Assembly: GCF_900100955.1 (NCBI RefSeq)
Contig: NZ_FNCC01000008.1
Coordinates: 248,001-312,000, forward strand
Source of the DNA: Lentzea fradiae
GTDB taxonomy: Bacteria > Actinomycetota > Actinomycetes > Mycobacteriales > Pseudonocardiaceae
Length of the DNA stretch: 64,000 nt
Direction: 5' to 3'
A model generated the notes under the pieces. It saw only the letters and a list, made by a program, of their open reading frames with translations. It made no database searches and was not told the DNA's origin. A program made the position numbers and the translations under genes. Shown in pieces: positions 27,135-34,933 of the stretch; the first letter of the stretch is position 1, and every line of letters starts with the position of its first letter.

Positions 27135-28397
27135 TTGAGCGCGTTGAGTGACCGCGGAATCGGTGACGAGGCGGATCTGCGATCGCTGTTCGGGCAGTCC
27201 ACGGCCGTGTACGCGTCGTTCACCGGGCCGACGCACGTGCTGGAGACCCTGAACGACGCGTTCGGCGGCTCCGTGGCCCAGGAAGGCGCCGAGACCGGCG
27301 TCGCGCTGGTGGACGCGGTGCCCGAGCTGGCGGGACAGGGTGTCGTCGAGCTGCTCGACGAGGTCTACGCCACCGGCGAGGCGCGCACCGTCCGCGACAC
27401 GCGGATCGTGCTGGGCAGCGCCCCGCACGAGCGCGAGGCGTTCTTCGACCTCACCTGCGAACCGCGCCGTGACGCCACCGGCGAGGTGACCGGGGTGCGG
27501 GTGATCGGCGTCGAGGTCACGCAGGTCAAGCACGCGCAGCGGCTGATGGCCGAGCACAGGGCGCTGCTGGAGCAGATCGCCCGCGACGCCCCGCTCACCG
27601 ACGTGCTCGACGGCATGGCCCGCTGCATCGAGCAGCTGGTGCCGCAGGAGCTGTTCGTGTCGGTGCTGCTGGCCGATCCCGACGGCCTGCACCTGCGGCA
27701 CGGCGCCGCGCCGAGCCTGCCCGACTTCTACAACGAGGCCATCGACGGCATCGCCACCGGCGAGGGCGTCGGCTCGTGCGGCACCGCGGCGCACCGCAGG
27801 GAGCCCGTGGTCGTGGCGGACATCGGCACCGACCCGTTCTGGGACGACTTCCGCGACCTGGCCGTGCGGGCGGGAGTGGCCGCCTGCTGGTCCACGCCGA
27901 TCCTGGCCCGCGACGGCGCGCTGCTCGGCACGTTCGCGCTGTACCACCCGGAACCGCGCGTCCCGCAGGACACGGACCTGGCCCTGATCGAGGTCTTCAC
28001 CGGCACCGCCGCACTGGCCATCGAACGCCACCGCGGCGAGCAGGCGAACCGAGCGGCCGAGGCCCGCGCCGAGGCGGCGCTGGCCGAGCTGGCCAAGGCG
28101 GTCGAGGCCGAACGCGAGCTGCGCGCCGACGCCGAGAAGCGTGCGGCGGAGGCCGCGGAGCTCGCCGCGAAGATGCGGGTCGCCGCGGCCACCCACGCCC
28201 AGGCACCCCGTCCCGAGAAGTGCCAGCTCGGCGGCAAGGCCGGGTGCGCGGAGGCCGCCGAGATCAAGGTCGCCGACTCGTGGGGCGACGCGGCCTGGGG
28301 CTGCGCCGTGCACGTCGAGGAGGCGCTGATCCACGTGCGGTCGATCTTCATCGCGAGCGAGGAGCTGGGCGGCCTGGCGGCTTACCTCAACCGCTGA
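27135..28397 (+). CDS. PAS-GAF sensory protein with a C-terminal cysteine motif and no output domain
   Basis: A 420-aa soluble protein. A PAS-type domain (about 15-135, AVYASFTGPTHVLETLNDAF) is followed by a GAF domain (about 150-305, GVGSCGTAAHRREPVVVADI), an Ala/Glu-rich coiled coil (about 310-355) and a 60-residue end with Cys-x8-Cys then AWGCAVHVEEALIHV. No kinase, cyclase, PP2C or HTH follows. The end segment may be a small metal-binding or docking domain. TTG at 27135 was chosen because GGAGGGG lies eight bases upstream; a GTG at 27105 has no such site. The gene overlaps the opposite quinone-reductase gene by 11 bp. Confidence 0.75.
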   Translation: MSALSDRGIGDEADLRSLFGQSTAVYASFTGPTHVLETLNDAFGGSVAQEGAETGVALVDAVPELAGQGVVELLDEVYATGEARTVRDTRIVLGSAPHEREAFFDLTCEPRRDATGEVTGVRVIGVEVTQVKHAQRLMAEHRALLEQIARDAPLTDVLDGMARCIEQLVPQELFVSVLLADPDGLHLRHGAAPSLPDFYNEAIDGIATGEGVGSCGTAAHRREPVVVADIGTDPFWDDFRDLAVRAGVAACWSTPILARDGALLGTFALYHPEPRVPQDTDLALIEVFTGTAALAIERHRGEQANRAAEARAEAALAELAKAVEAERELRADAEKRAAEAAELAAKMRVAAATHAQAPRPEKCQLGGKAGCAEAAEIKVADSWGDAAWGCAVHVEEALIHVRSIFIASEELGGLAAYLNR

Positions 28398-29166
28398 CGT
28401 GCAGCCCGAAACCGGTGCGGCCCACCGGTTCCAGCCCGTCCTTCAGGCGCAGTGACGGGATCTCGTAGTCCCCGTGGTTCTGCCGCCGGTACGGCACCGG
28501 CTCGGTCGAGCCGAGGGTGAGCAGCCGCTGCTCCCACGCCTTGGCGACGTCCGCGAAGTCGTCGTGGGTCAGCCGGTCGGAGCCGTACACGACGAACGGC
28601 GGCAGCACCTCGAGGCCGGGGTAGTGCAGGATCCCGTGCTGGATCGGGAACAGCAGGTCGTCGACGGGACCGTTGACGCCGCGGGCGGAGTAGTGCGACT
28701 CCGCCCCGCCGACGGTCACCGACAGCAGTGCCCGCCTGCCCGCGAGGGTGCCCTCGCCGTAGCGGTCGCCGTACCTGGTCTCGTTGTGCTCGCCCACGCC
28801 GTAGGCGAAGTGGTAGGTGAACACGCGGTCCACCCAGCCCTTGAGGATCGCGGGCATCGTGAACCACCACAACGGGAACTGGAAGATCACCGTGTCGGCC
28901 CACAGCAGCTTCTCCTGCTCGGCGCGGACGTCCTCGGTGAGCGTCCCGGTGTCGAAGGCGCGGCCGGAGTCCCGCGCCACCCTGAGCGGGCTCGACGCGG
29001 CCGGCCCGTAGTCGGCGGCGTCGACGGTGGCCTTCCACCTCATCGCGTACAGGTCGCTCACCCGCACCTCGTGCCCCGCACCCTCCAATGTGGACACGGC
29101 GAGGTCCTTCAGTGCGCTGTTGAACGACTTCGGTTCGGGGTGGGCGTGGACGATCAGCGTCTTCAC
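28387..29166 (-). CDS. NAD(P)H:quinone oxidoreductase, flavodoxin fold
   Basis: A 259-aa flavoprotein of the NQO1/KefF/MdaB group. It begins KTLIVHAHPEPKSFNSAL, and the flavin and partner-binding segment is FQFPLWWFTMPAILKGWVDRVF. These enzymes do two-electron quinone reduction. GTG 29166 has GGAGGAG upstream. It is divergent from an XRE/MmyB-type regulator at 29307, which is probably its regulator, a common pairing for electrophile or quinone response. Confidence 0.88.
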   Translation of the reverse strand: MKTLIVHAHPEPKSFNSALKDLAVSTLEGAGHEVRVSDLYAMRWKATVDAADYGPAASSPLRVARDSGRAFDTGTLTEDVRAEQEKLLWADTVIFQFPLWWFTMPAILKGWVDRVFTYHFAYGVGEHNETRYGDRYGEGTLAGRRALLSVTVGGAESHYSARGVNGPVDDLLFPIQHGILHYPGLEVLPPFVVYGSDRLTHDDFADVAKAWEQRLLTLGSTEPVPYRRQNHGDYEIPSLRLKDGLEPVGRTGFGLHVSG

Positions 29167-29254
29167 GGGAGCTCCTCCTGGTCGGGTCACCACCGATCCT
29201 GGACACCTCCGCGCCCGCCGTTCAGGGACGGCTCGACCGTCGGACCGGGCTTCC

Positions 29255-29271
29255 TGGTAACGGCGGTACCA
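29255..29271. promoter_or_regulatory. Candidate operator between quinone reductase and XRE gene
   Basis: TGGTA-N7-TACCA is a perfect interrupted palindrome in the 140-bp divergent region. CATACT at 29294-29299 could be the -10 box of the XRE gene, eight bases before its ATG. Confidence 0.45.
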
Positions 29272-29306
29272 CCCTCGTGCGCACCGCCGCGGCCATACTG
29301 GGGGAC

Positions 29307-30137
29307 ATGGACGATCTCGCGGGATTCCTGCGGACCAGGCGTGCGCGGGTCGACCCGGCGGCCGCCGGCATCCCGGCCGACCGCCACCGCCGCGTCGAGG
29401 GACTGCGCCGGGAGGAGGTCGCGCACCTGTCCGGCGTCAGCGTCGACTACTACGTGCGCCTGGAGCAGGGCCGCGCGACCCAGCCGTCCGAGCAGGTCCT
29501 CGACGCACTGGCCGGGGTGCTCGACCTCGACGAGACCGAACGGGAGCACCTGCACCGGCTGGCCAGGCAGCGGCGCCGCCGCGCGCGGACGCCGAACAGC
29601 CGCGTCCGCCCCGAGCTGCTGCGCATCCTCGACCTGGTCGCCGGGTCGCCCGCGCTGGTCGTGGACCACCGGATGGACGTCCTGGCCGCCAACCACCTCG
29701 CCGACCTGCTCTACGGCCGCCCGGCGCGGGGCATGAACACCGCGCGGCACATCTTCCTGGAGGAGACCGGGCGCGGCCTCTACGCGTCCTGGGAGCAGTG
29801 CACCCTCGACGTCGTCGGCCACCTGCGCCTGGCCGCGGGCAAGTACCCCGACGACGCGCGGCTGGCCTCGCTCGTGGGCGAGCTGGCGATGGGCAGCGAG
29901 CGCTTCCGCCGCCTCTGGGCCCGCGCGGAGGTGCGGGCGCGCACGCACGGGCCGAAGGTGTACCGCCACCCGCTGGTGGGGCTGCTGGACCTGCACCAGG
30001 AGAACTTCGCGCTGCCGGACGAGTCCGGCCTGGAGCTGATCGTGCTGTCCGCGGCACCCGGCAGCGCCGCGGAGGACGGCTTGCGGCTGCTCGCGGGCCT
30101 GGACGACGCGCGCGACGGCGTCAAGACGGGCCGCTGA
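29307..30137 (+). CDS. XRE-family regulator with MmyB-like ligand-binding domain
   Basis: A 276-aa protein with the same build as the 21182-22012 product: HTH with VEGLRREEVAHLSGVSVDYYVRLEQGRA, then the MmyB-like domain (PALVVDHRMDVLAANHLADLLYG, LLDLHQENFALPDESGLELIVLSAAPGS). ATG 29307 is preceded by GGGGGA. It is divergent from the quinone reductase and is expected to regulate it. It stops 4 bp before the opposite TetR gene ends. Confidence 0.88.
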   Translation: MDDLAGFLRTRRARVDPAAAGIPADRHRRVEGLRREEVAHLSGVSVDYYVRLEQGRATQPSEQVLDALAGVLDLDETEREHLHRLARQRRRRARTPNSRVRPELLRILDLVAGSPALVVDHRMDVLAANHLADLLYGRPARGMNTARHIFLEETGRGLYASWEQCTLDVVGHLRLAAGKYPDDARLASLVGELAMGSERFRRLWARAEVRARTHGPKVYRHPLVGLLDLHQENFALPDESGLELIVLSAAPGSAAEDGLRLLAGLDDARDGVKTGR

Positions 30138-30141
30138 CCTC

Positions 30142-30750
30142 TCAGACCGCGGGCCAGTGCCGCAGGGCGGCGTCGGCCAGCGCCCGCAGCTCCTCCCCGC
30201 TCACCCCGCTGGCCGCCTCGACGGCGATCCCGCCCTGCAGCACGTGCACGTACCGGGCCAGCAGCCCGGCGTCCGTGCCCGGCGGGAGGTCGCCCTCCTC
30301 GACGGCCCGCTGGAACCGTTCGCGCAGGAGGGCGTGGCCGTTGTTGCGCCAGTCGGAGAGCAGGGCGCGGATCTCGCGCCCGGCGTCACCGGTGGCCAGT
30401 GCCGCCTGCACGCCGAGGCAGCCGTGCGGCTGGTCGGGGCAGGTCGTGGTCCTGACGGTGCCGAGCAGCAGGCCGCGCGCCACCTCCAGGGCGGTGGGCG
30501 CCGCGAGCGCCGAGACCACGTACGCGCTCGGCCCCTGCTCGTAGCGCTCCAAAGCCTTGCGGAACAGCTGTTCCTTGTTGCCGAACGTCGCGTACATGCT
30601 CGCCGTCGAGATGCCCATCGCCTCGGTCAGGTTGGCGAGGCTCGCGCCCTCGTAGCCCTTCTCCCAGAAGACCAGCAGCGCGCGGCCGAGGGCCTCGTCG
30701 GCGTCGAACTCGCGCGGCCGTCCCGTCCCGCGTCGTCGTGTCTTCTCCAC
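30142..30750 (-). CDS. TetR-family repressor
   Basis: A 202-aa regulator. The HTH is LANLTEAMGISTASMYATFGNKEQLFRKAL; the C-terminal part resembles the AcrR/YcdC-type domain with CPDQPHGCLGVQAALA. GTG 30750 has no ribosome-binding site, but AGCCTA on the plus strand (TAGGCT read on the minus, 30757-30762) sits six bases upstream, as in leaderless genes. Two operator copies lie between it and the divergent SnoaL-like gene, so it should control itself and the SnoaL-SDR operon. Confidence 0.88.
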   Translation of the reverse strand: MEKTRRRGTGRPREFDADEALGRALLVFWEKGYEGASLANLTEAMGISTASMYATFGNKEQLFRKALERYEQGPSAYVVSALAAPTALEVARGLLLGTVRTTTCPDQPHGCLGVQAALATGDAGREIRALLSDWRNNGHALLRERFQRAVEEGDLPPGTDAGLLARYVHVLQGGIAVEAASGVSGEELRALADAALRHWPAV

Positions 30751-30766
30751 CCCACGAGCCTACCTC

Positions 30767-30825
30767 TTCTGGAGTGATCGCTTCAGAACGTGCTACGGTC
30801 GACTTCTGAAACGATCGATTCAAAA
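30767..30825. promoter_or_regulatory. Two copies of a TetR operator
   Basis: A 22-bp near-palindrome (TTCTG-AG-GATC-CT-CAGAA, 30767-30788) and a related copy (TTCTGAAACGATCGATTCAAAA without the last two bases forming TGAAACGATCGATTCA at 30807-30822) lie in the divergent region. The first partly overlaps the TetR promoter, the second lies 27 bp before the SnoaL start codon. Confidence 0.65.
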
Positions 30826-30848
30826 ATGGCGACGACGAGAGGTGCCCG

Positions 30849-31241
30849 ATGTCCGAGCAGGACCTGCGCGCGTTCTACCTGCGTTATCTCGACGACATGA
30901 ACGCCCACCGGACCGACCGGATGGACGAGTTCATCGCCGACCGCACCACGTTGAACGGCGAGCCGGCCACCCGCGACGACCTGCTCGCCGTGCAGCGCGC
31001 CACCGTGGACGCGGTGCCCGACCTGCACTGGGAGCTCCAGGAGCTGCTCTTCGACGGCGACCGGCTGGCCGCCCGCCTGGTCAACACCGGCACCCCGGTG
31101 AAGGAGTGGCTCGGCGTCACGCCCACCGGCTCCTCGTTCGAGATCACCGAGTACGCCATCTACCAGGTCCGTGACGGCCGGTTCGTGCACATGACGGCCC
31201 TGCACGACGCCGCCGGGCTGCGCCGCCAGCTCACCCGCTGA
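30849..31241 (+). CDS. SnoaL-like (NTF2-fold) protein
   Basis: A 130-aa protein of the SnoaL-like polyketide cyclase/ester cyclase group: [59 protein letters not shown] and [14 protein letters not shown]. Family members range from polyketide cyclases to proteins of unknown role; no polyketide synthase is nearby. ATG 30849 follows GAGAGG. It is the first gene of a two-gene operon with an SDR and is under a divergent TetR repressor. Confidence 0.82.
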   Translation: MSEQDLRAFYLRYLDDMNAHRTDRMDEFIADRTTLNGEPATRDDLLAVQRATVDAVPDLHWELQELLFDGDRLAARLVNTGTPVKEWLGVTPTGSSFEITEYAIYQVRDGRFVHMTALHDAAGLRRQLTR

Positions 31242-31270
31242 CCCCACCACCCCCCCCGAGAGGAACGAAC

Positions 31271-31957
31271 ATGACCACCACCCTGATCACCGGAGCCAAC
31301 AAGGGCATCGGCTTCGAGACGGCCCGCCAGCTGCTGGCCCTCGGGCACACCGTCTACGTCGGCGCCCGCGACCCCGAACGTGGCGAGAAGGCCGCCGCGG
31401 ACCTCGGTGCCCGGTTCGTCCAGCTGGACGTCACCGACGACGCCTCGGTCCGCGCCGCGCTGGCGAAGATCGACGCGGACGAGGGCAAGCTCGACGTGCT
31501 GGTGAACAACGCGGGCATCCTCGCCAGCGAGTCCGTCGACGGTCCCACCGCGCTGAACGCGTTCGACGTCAACGCCGTCGGTGTCGTGCGTGTCACGGAA
31601 GCGGCGCTTCCCTTGCTGCGCAAGGCGTCCAGCCCGGTCGTCGTCACGGTGTCGAGCAGCCTCGGGTCGTTCGGCACGGTCACCGACCCCGAGCGGCCGG
31701 AGTTCGGGCTGCCGCTCGCGCTCTACTCGGCGTCGAAGGCGGCGGCCACCATGCTGACCGTGCAGTACGCCAAGACCAACCCCGGCATCAGGTTCAACGC
31801 GGTCGAACCCGGCCCGACGGCCACGGACATGACCGCGGCCTTCGGGATCGGGCGGCCCGTGGCCGAGAGCGCCGCCGTGGTCGTGCGGTTCGCGACCATC
31901 GGCGCGGACGGGCCGACGGGCACCTTGCAGGACGAGAACGGCGTCCTGCCCTGGTGA
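31271..31957 (+). CDS. Short-chain dehydrogenase/reductase
   Basis: A 228-aa classical SDR. The NAD(P) motif is TGANKGIG, then LVNNAG, the active-site pair Ser (VSSSLGSFG) and YSASK. Arg in VGARDPERG after the second strand favours NADPH. The ATG at 31271 has GAGAGGAAC upstream, 29 bp after the SnoaL-like stop. It probably reduces a small carbonyl or quinone-like compound when the TetR repressor is released. Confidence 0.88.
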   Translation: MTTTLITGANKGIGFETARQLLALGHTVYVGARDPERGEKAAADLGARFVQLDVTDDASVRAALAKIDADEGKLDVLVNNAGILASESVDGPTALNAFDVNAVGVVRVTEAALPLLRKASSPVVVTVSSSLGSFGTVTDPERPEFGLPLALYSASKAAATMLTVQYAKTNPGIRFNAVEPGPTATDMTAAFGIGRPVAESAAVVVRFATIGADGPTGTLQDENGVLPW

Positions 31958-32003
31958 TCCGGCCCGCTCGGCGAGGCCGCCGGCCAGTTCCCGGGCGCGG
32001 CGG

Positions 32004-32873
32004 TCAGCCCGCGTCCACCCCGGCGAGGAAGTCCAGCACGGCTTCGGCGAGCGCGTCCGGGGCCTCCTGCGCCACGAGGTGACCGACCCCGTCGAGCCGC
32101 ACCGCGGTGACGTCCGCGGCGACCTGGCGGAAGGTCTGCTCGGTGAACGGGGCGCTGACGCCGTCGACCGCGAGCACCGGGACGGTCAGCCGGGGCAGTG
32201 CCCTGGTCGCGCCGCCGTCCGAGAAGATCGCCTGGTAGAGGACGGCGGAGCCGCTCCACCCGCCGGGACGTGAGTAGGTGCGGACGAACTCGTCGAGGTC
32301 CGCGCCGGTGACGGCGCCCTCCGTCGCGGTCATCGCGGGATAGGCCCAGTCGGCGATCATCCGGCGTTCCGCGCCGGACAGGAACAGCTCCGGAACGCCT
32401 GGCGTGCCGAGGAAACCGACGTGCCACGACCCGCCGTTGGCGACGTCGGCGAAGCTCTCCAGGCCGAACCCGGGCAGGGCGGCCTCGATCGCGGTCAGGC
32501 TGAGCACGTCGCCGGGGTGCGTCGCGGCGAGCCGGAAGCCGACGGCGCCGCTGATGTCCTGGCAGGACAGGTGGACCGGGCCGACGCCGAGGTGCTCGAC
32601 GAGCGCGTGGAGGTCCTCGGCGTGGTCCGTGCCCGCATCGGCGGCGGCCGAGTCGCCGAACCCGCGCAGGTCGACGGCGAAGACCCGGTGCGTCCGCGCG
32701 AGCAGGGGGATCAGGGCGCGGAACGCCCACCACGTCTCGGGCCAGCCGTGCACCAGCAGCACGGGTGAGCCGGAGGTCCCGGCCGAGACGTAGTGCAGCC
32801 GGGTGCCGCCGACCTCGGCGAGGTGGTGGGTGACGCCGGGGACGGTGGCGCCGGCGGGCGTGATGACGGACAT
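32004..32873 (-). CDS. Alpha/beta hydrolase, epoxide-hydrolase-like
   Basis: A 289-aa hydrolase. The oxyanion motif is VHGWPETWW, as in epoxide hydrolases and haloalkane dehalogenases; the nucleophile elbow SCQDISG carries Asp, not Ser, and the catalytic His is in DGVGHLV. Asp as nucleophile indicates hydrolysis of an epoxide or a halide, not an ester. ATG 32873 follows GAGGAAC. It is divergent from a MarR gene with two operator copies between them, so it is the likely target. Confidence 0.85.
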   Translation of the reverse strand: MSVITPAGATVPGVTHHLAEVGGTRLHYVSAGTSGSPVLLVHGWPETWWAFRALIPLLARTHRVFAVDLRGFGDSAAADAGTDHAEDLHALVEHLGVGPVHLSCQDISGAVGFRLAATHPGDVLSLTAIEAALPGFGLESFADVANGGSWHVGFLGTPGVPELFLSGAERRMIADWAYPAMTATEGAVTGADLDEFVRTYSRPGGWSGSAVLYQAIFSDGGATRALPRLTVPVLAVDGVSAPFTEQTFRQVAADVTAVRLDGVGHLVAQEAPDALAEAVLDFLAGVDAG

Positions 32874-32888
32874 CGGGAGTTCCTCAAA

Positions 32889-32932
32889 TTCGACAGCTTG
32901 GGTGTCGAAATTTAGACACCCAGGCTGTCGAA
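32889..32932. promoter_or_regulatory. Two tandem MarR operator sites forming a 44-bp inverted repeat
   Basis: TTCGACA-N7-TGTCGAA at 32889-32909 and TTAGACA-N7-TGTCGAA at 32912-32932 are each near-perfect palindromes. Together the outer arms also match at 17 of 18 positions. They cover the space between the hydrolase start and the MarR promoter (TAGGCT at 32947-32952). Confidence 0.85.
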
Positions 32933-32959
32933 GTCAACCGGCTTGCTAGGCTTCGCCAC

Positions 32960-33439
32960 GTGTCCCGATCCGGCGCCGACCTCGCTCTCCTGCTGCTGGG
33001 CGGGTTCCGCGACCTGGTCGACCGCGCCACCGCGGAGCTGGCCGAACGCGGCTACGAGGACGTCCGCGCCGTGCACGAGTTCGCGCTCACGGAGATCCTT
33101 TCGGGCGCGGGCAACGTCTCCGAGCTGGGCAGGCGGCTGTCCATCACCAAGCAGTCCGCCGGGAAGATCGTGGCCGTCCTGGAGGAACGCGGGTACGTCA
33201 CCCGCGAGCCGGACCCGGTCGACCGCCGCCGGATGCGCCTGCAGGTCACCGAGCACGGACTCGCCATGCTGAGCGCCGGCCGGGAGATCTTCGACGACCT
33301 GCGCCGGCGGTGGGAACAGCAGGTCGGTGCCGAGGCGCTGAACGCCGTCGAGGACGCGCTGCGCCGTCTGCTCGGCGACGGCGCGGGACGCCTCGACTCT
33401 CCCGGCTGGCTCATCCGCGACCTGCCCGCCGACCCCTGA
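32960..33439 (+). CDS. MarR-family transcriptional regulator
   Basis: A 159-aa winged-helix protein: HTH NVSELGRRLSITKQSAGKIVAVLEERGYVTREPDPVDRRRMRLQVTEHG. The GTG at 32960 has no ribosome-binding site and follows TAGGCT by seven bases, so the transcript is probably leaderless. It is divergent from the epoxide-hydrolase-like gene across two operators and likely represses both. Confidence 0.85.
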   Translation: MSRSGADLALLLLGGFRDLVDRATAELAERGYEDVRAVHEFALTEILSGAGNVSELGRRLSITKQSAGKIVAVLEERGYVTREPDPVDRRRMRLQVTEHGLAMLSAGREIFDDLRRRWEQQVGAEALNAVEDALRRLLGDGAGRLDSPGWLIRDLPADP

Positions 33440-33443
33440 GCCG

Positions 33444-33482
33444 GGGTGTGGCACACCCAGGACGCGCGCGACCTGGATAGCC
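33444..33482. promoter_or_regulatory. Second copy of the Atu4866-gene promoter element
   Basis: GGGTGTG-G-CACACCC at 33444-33458 is a perfect interrupted palindrome, followed by CCTGGATAG at 33472-33480. It matches the element at 22071-22108 upstream of the first Atu4866-domain gene. Confidence 0.6.
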
Positions 33483-33534
33483 GTCTCGCGGTCTCGCAGG
33501 CTGGAAGCCGAGACCTCGAGAACGGAGAACCGGC

Positions 33535-34266
33535 ATGACCACGACCGGACTGACTCGCTGGAACGCGCAGGCGCTGGAACGGGCGGGCGACGGAAGCCCG
33601 TTGCTCTTCACCAACGCCATCATCCTGACCGGTGACCCGGTCATCGGGAACCCGGCCGGTGACCTGCTCGTCGGCGGCGACCTGGTCGTCGGGGTCGGGC
33701 CCGGCATCATCGCCGCGGCGGAGGACGACGGCGCCAACGTCGTCGACTGCACCGGCACGGTCATCGTGCCCGCCGTGGTCGACGGGCTGGGCCTGCTCGG
33801 CCTGCGCGGCTCCCGCCAGGACCTGGCGGGCGTGCTCGTGCCCGGCCGGCGCGCCGACTTCCTGGTGGTGCCGGGAGGGTCCGAAGTGGACGCCGCCACC
33901 GCACTGCGCACCCGCCCCGAGGACGTCCGCGCGGCGGTCGTGGGCGGTGTCCCGGTGCTCTGGGACGGCGAAGTCCTGGCGCCGCAGGAGGAACAGTCCG
34001 CCACGTCGATCTTCGACGACGCCGATCTCAGCGGCCATCCGCGCCTGGGCACGTGGATCGACGAGTCCGGGTTCCTGCACCAGCACCTCACGGCGGACGG
34101 CCGCTACGACGAGACCCGCGGCGGTCGCGAACACGCCTTCCAGGGCCGCTACACCATCATCGGCGACCGCATCGAGTACCTGGACGACCTGGGTTTCTGG
34201 GCGTTCGGCGACTTCGTCGGCGACGAGCTGCACCACGCGGGCTACGTCATGCGCCGGGCCTCCTGA
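33535..34266 (+). CDS. Amidohydrolase beta-sandwich without the catalytic barrel, fused to an Atu4866 domain
   Basis: A 243-aa chimera. Residues about 20-80 match the N-terminal beta-sandwich of amidohydrolases (LLFTNAIILTGDPV, DCTGTVIVPAVVDG). Residues about 95-145 match the C-terminal strands (LAGVLVPGRRADFLVVPGG, VRAAVVGGVPVLWDGEV). The roughly 300-residue TIM barrel with all metal ligands that should lie between is missing, so hydrolase activity is not expected. Residues about 170-243 form an Atu4866 domain (GTWIDESGFLHQHLTADGRYDETRG). ATG 33535 follows GGAGAA. Sequence homologous to the domain's end recurs in frame after the stop. Confidence 0.75.
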   Translation: MTTTGLTRWNAQALERAGDGSPLLFTNAIILTGDPVIGNPAGDLLVGGDLVVGVGPGIIAAAEDDGANVVDCTGTVIVPAVVDGLGLLGLRGSRQDLAGVLVPGRRADFLVVPGGSEVDAATALRTRPEDVRAAVVGGVPVLWDGEVLAPQEEQSATSIFDDADLSGHPRLGTWIDESGFLHQHLTADGRYDETRGGREHAFQGRYTIIGDRIEYLDDLGFWAFGDFVGDELHHAGYVMRRAS

Positions 34267-34323
34267 CTCCGACGCGACGGGGTCCTGTTCCACGAACACC
34301 TGGCGCCGCACCACGAACGCTGA
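34267..34323 (+). other. In-frame second copy of the Atu4866 C-terminal strand after the TGA stop
   Basis: After the TGA at 34264-34266 the same frame continues for 18 sense codons to a TGA at 34321. It codes RDGVLFHEHLAPHHER, close to the end of the 22165 protein (RDGVLYHEHLVLYRES). The upstream domain already has its own C-terminal strand, so this looks like the tail of a lost tandem paralogue, or a readthrough extension, since TGA followed by C is a leaky context. Confidence 0.5.
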
Positions 34324-34423
34324 CGGCGCCGGTGTCGCGGATCACCGTCTCAAGTGGACCGGCGGGCGGTCGCCGCTGGGATGATCGACCGGCCCGCACC
34401 CCCCGCCTCCACCGGAGAACACC

Positions 34424-34933
34424 ATGCTGTCCGCAGACCGGGAGATCCTCGGTTTCCGCACGATCGCGCTCATCCCGTTCGCGTTGTTCGCCCCGGTCGT
34501 CGTCTCCTTCGCGGTGGCGCCGGGCGTGGTCGGGTTCGAGTACGTCGGAGTGCTGTTCCACCTGTCGGTCCTGTTCCTGGTGGCCAGGATGGACGCGCCG
34601 GAGTGGGCGCGGGCGGCGGGCTACGGCTGGCTCGCGCTCGACGTCGCGGTGGGCGCCATGATGATCAACGGTGTCTCGCCGGACGTCGCGAGCCCGATGA
34701 GGCTGGGCGGGCACGTGCTGGCCGGGGTCTGGATCGTCACCGCGTCCCTGCTCGCCAGGTCCGTCGTCGTGCGGGTGCTCGGCGTGGCGGGCGGCGGGTG
34801 GCTCGGCCTCTACACCTTCTTCGCGCCTTTCCTGCCCCAGGGCGCGCTCGGCCCCGCCGCCGTGCTGGTGCTGGCCTGGTTCGTCAGCCTCGCCTGGAAG
34901 TACCCGCGGCCCGGACCTGTCAGCGGCGCGTGA
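34424..34933 (+). CDS. Small integral membrane protein of unknown function
   Basis: A 169-aa hydrophobic protein with about five predicted helices: FRTIALIPFALFAPVVVSFAV, YVGVLFHLSVLFLVA, GWLALDVAVGAMMI, LAGVWIVTASLLARS and LGPAAVLVLAWFVSLAW. I recognise no family motif. ATG 34424 follows GGAGAACACC. The 3' end overlaps the opposite RDD gene by 14 bp. No operon partner is on this strand. Confidence 0.65.
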   Translation: MLSADREILGFRTIALIPFALFAPVVVSFAVAPGVVGFEYVGVLFHLSVLFLVARMDAPEWARAAGYGWLALDVAVGAMMINGVSPDVASPMRLGGHVLAGVWIVTASLLARSVVVRVLGVAGGGWLGLYTFFAPFLPQGALGPAAVLVLAWFVSLAWKYPRPGPVSGA

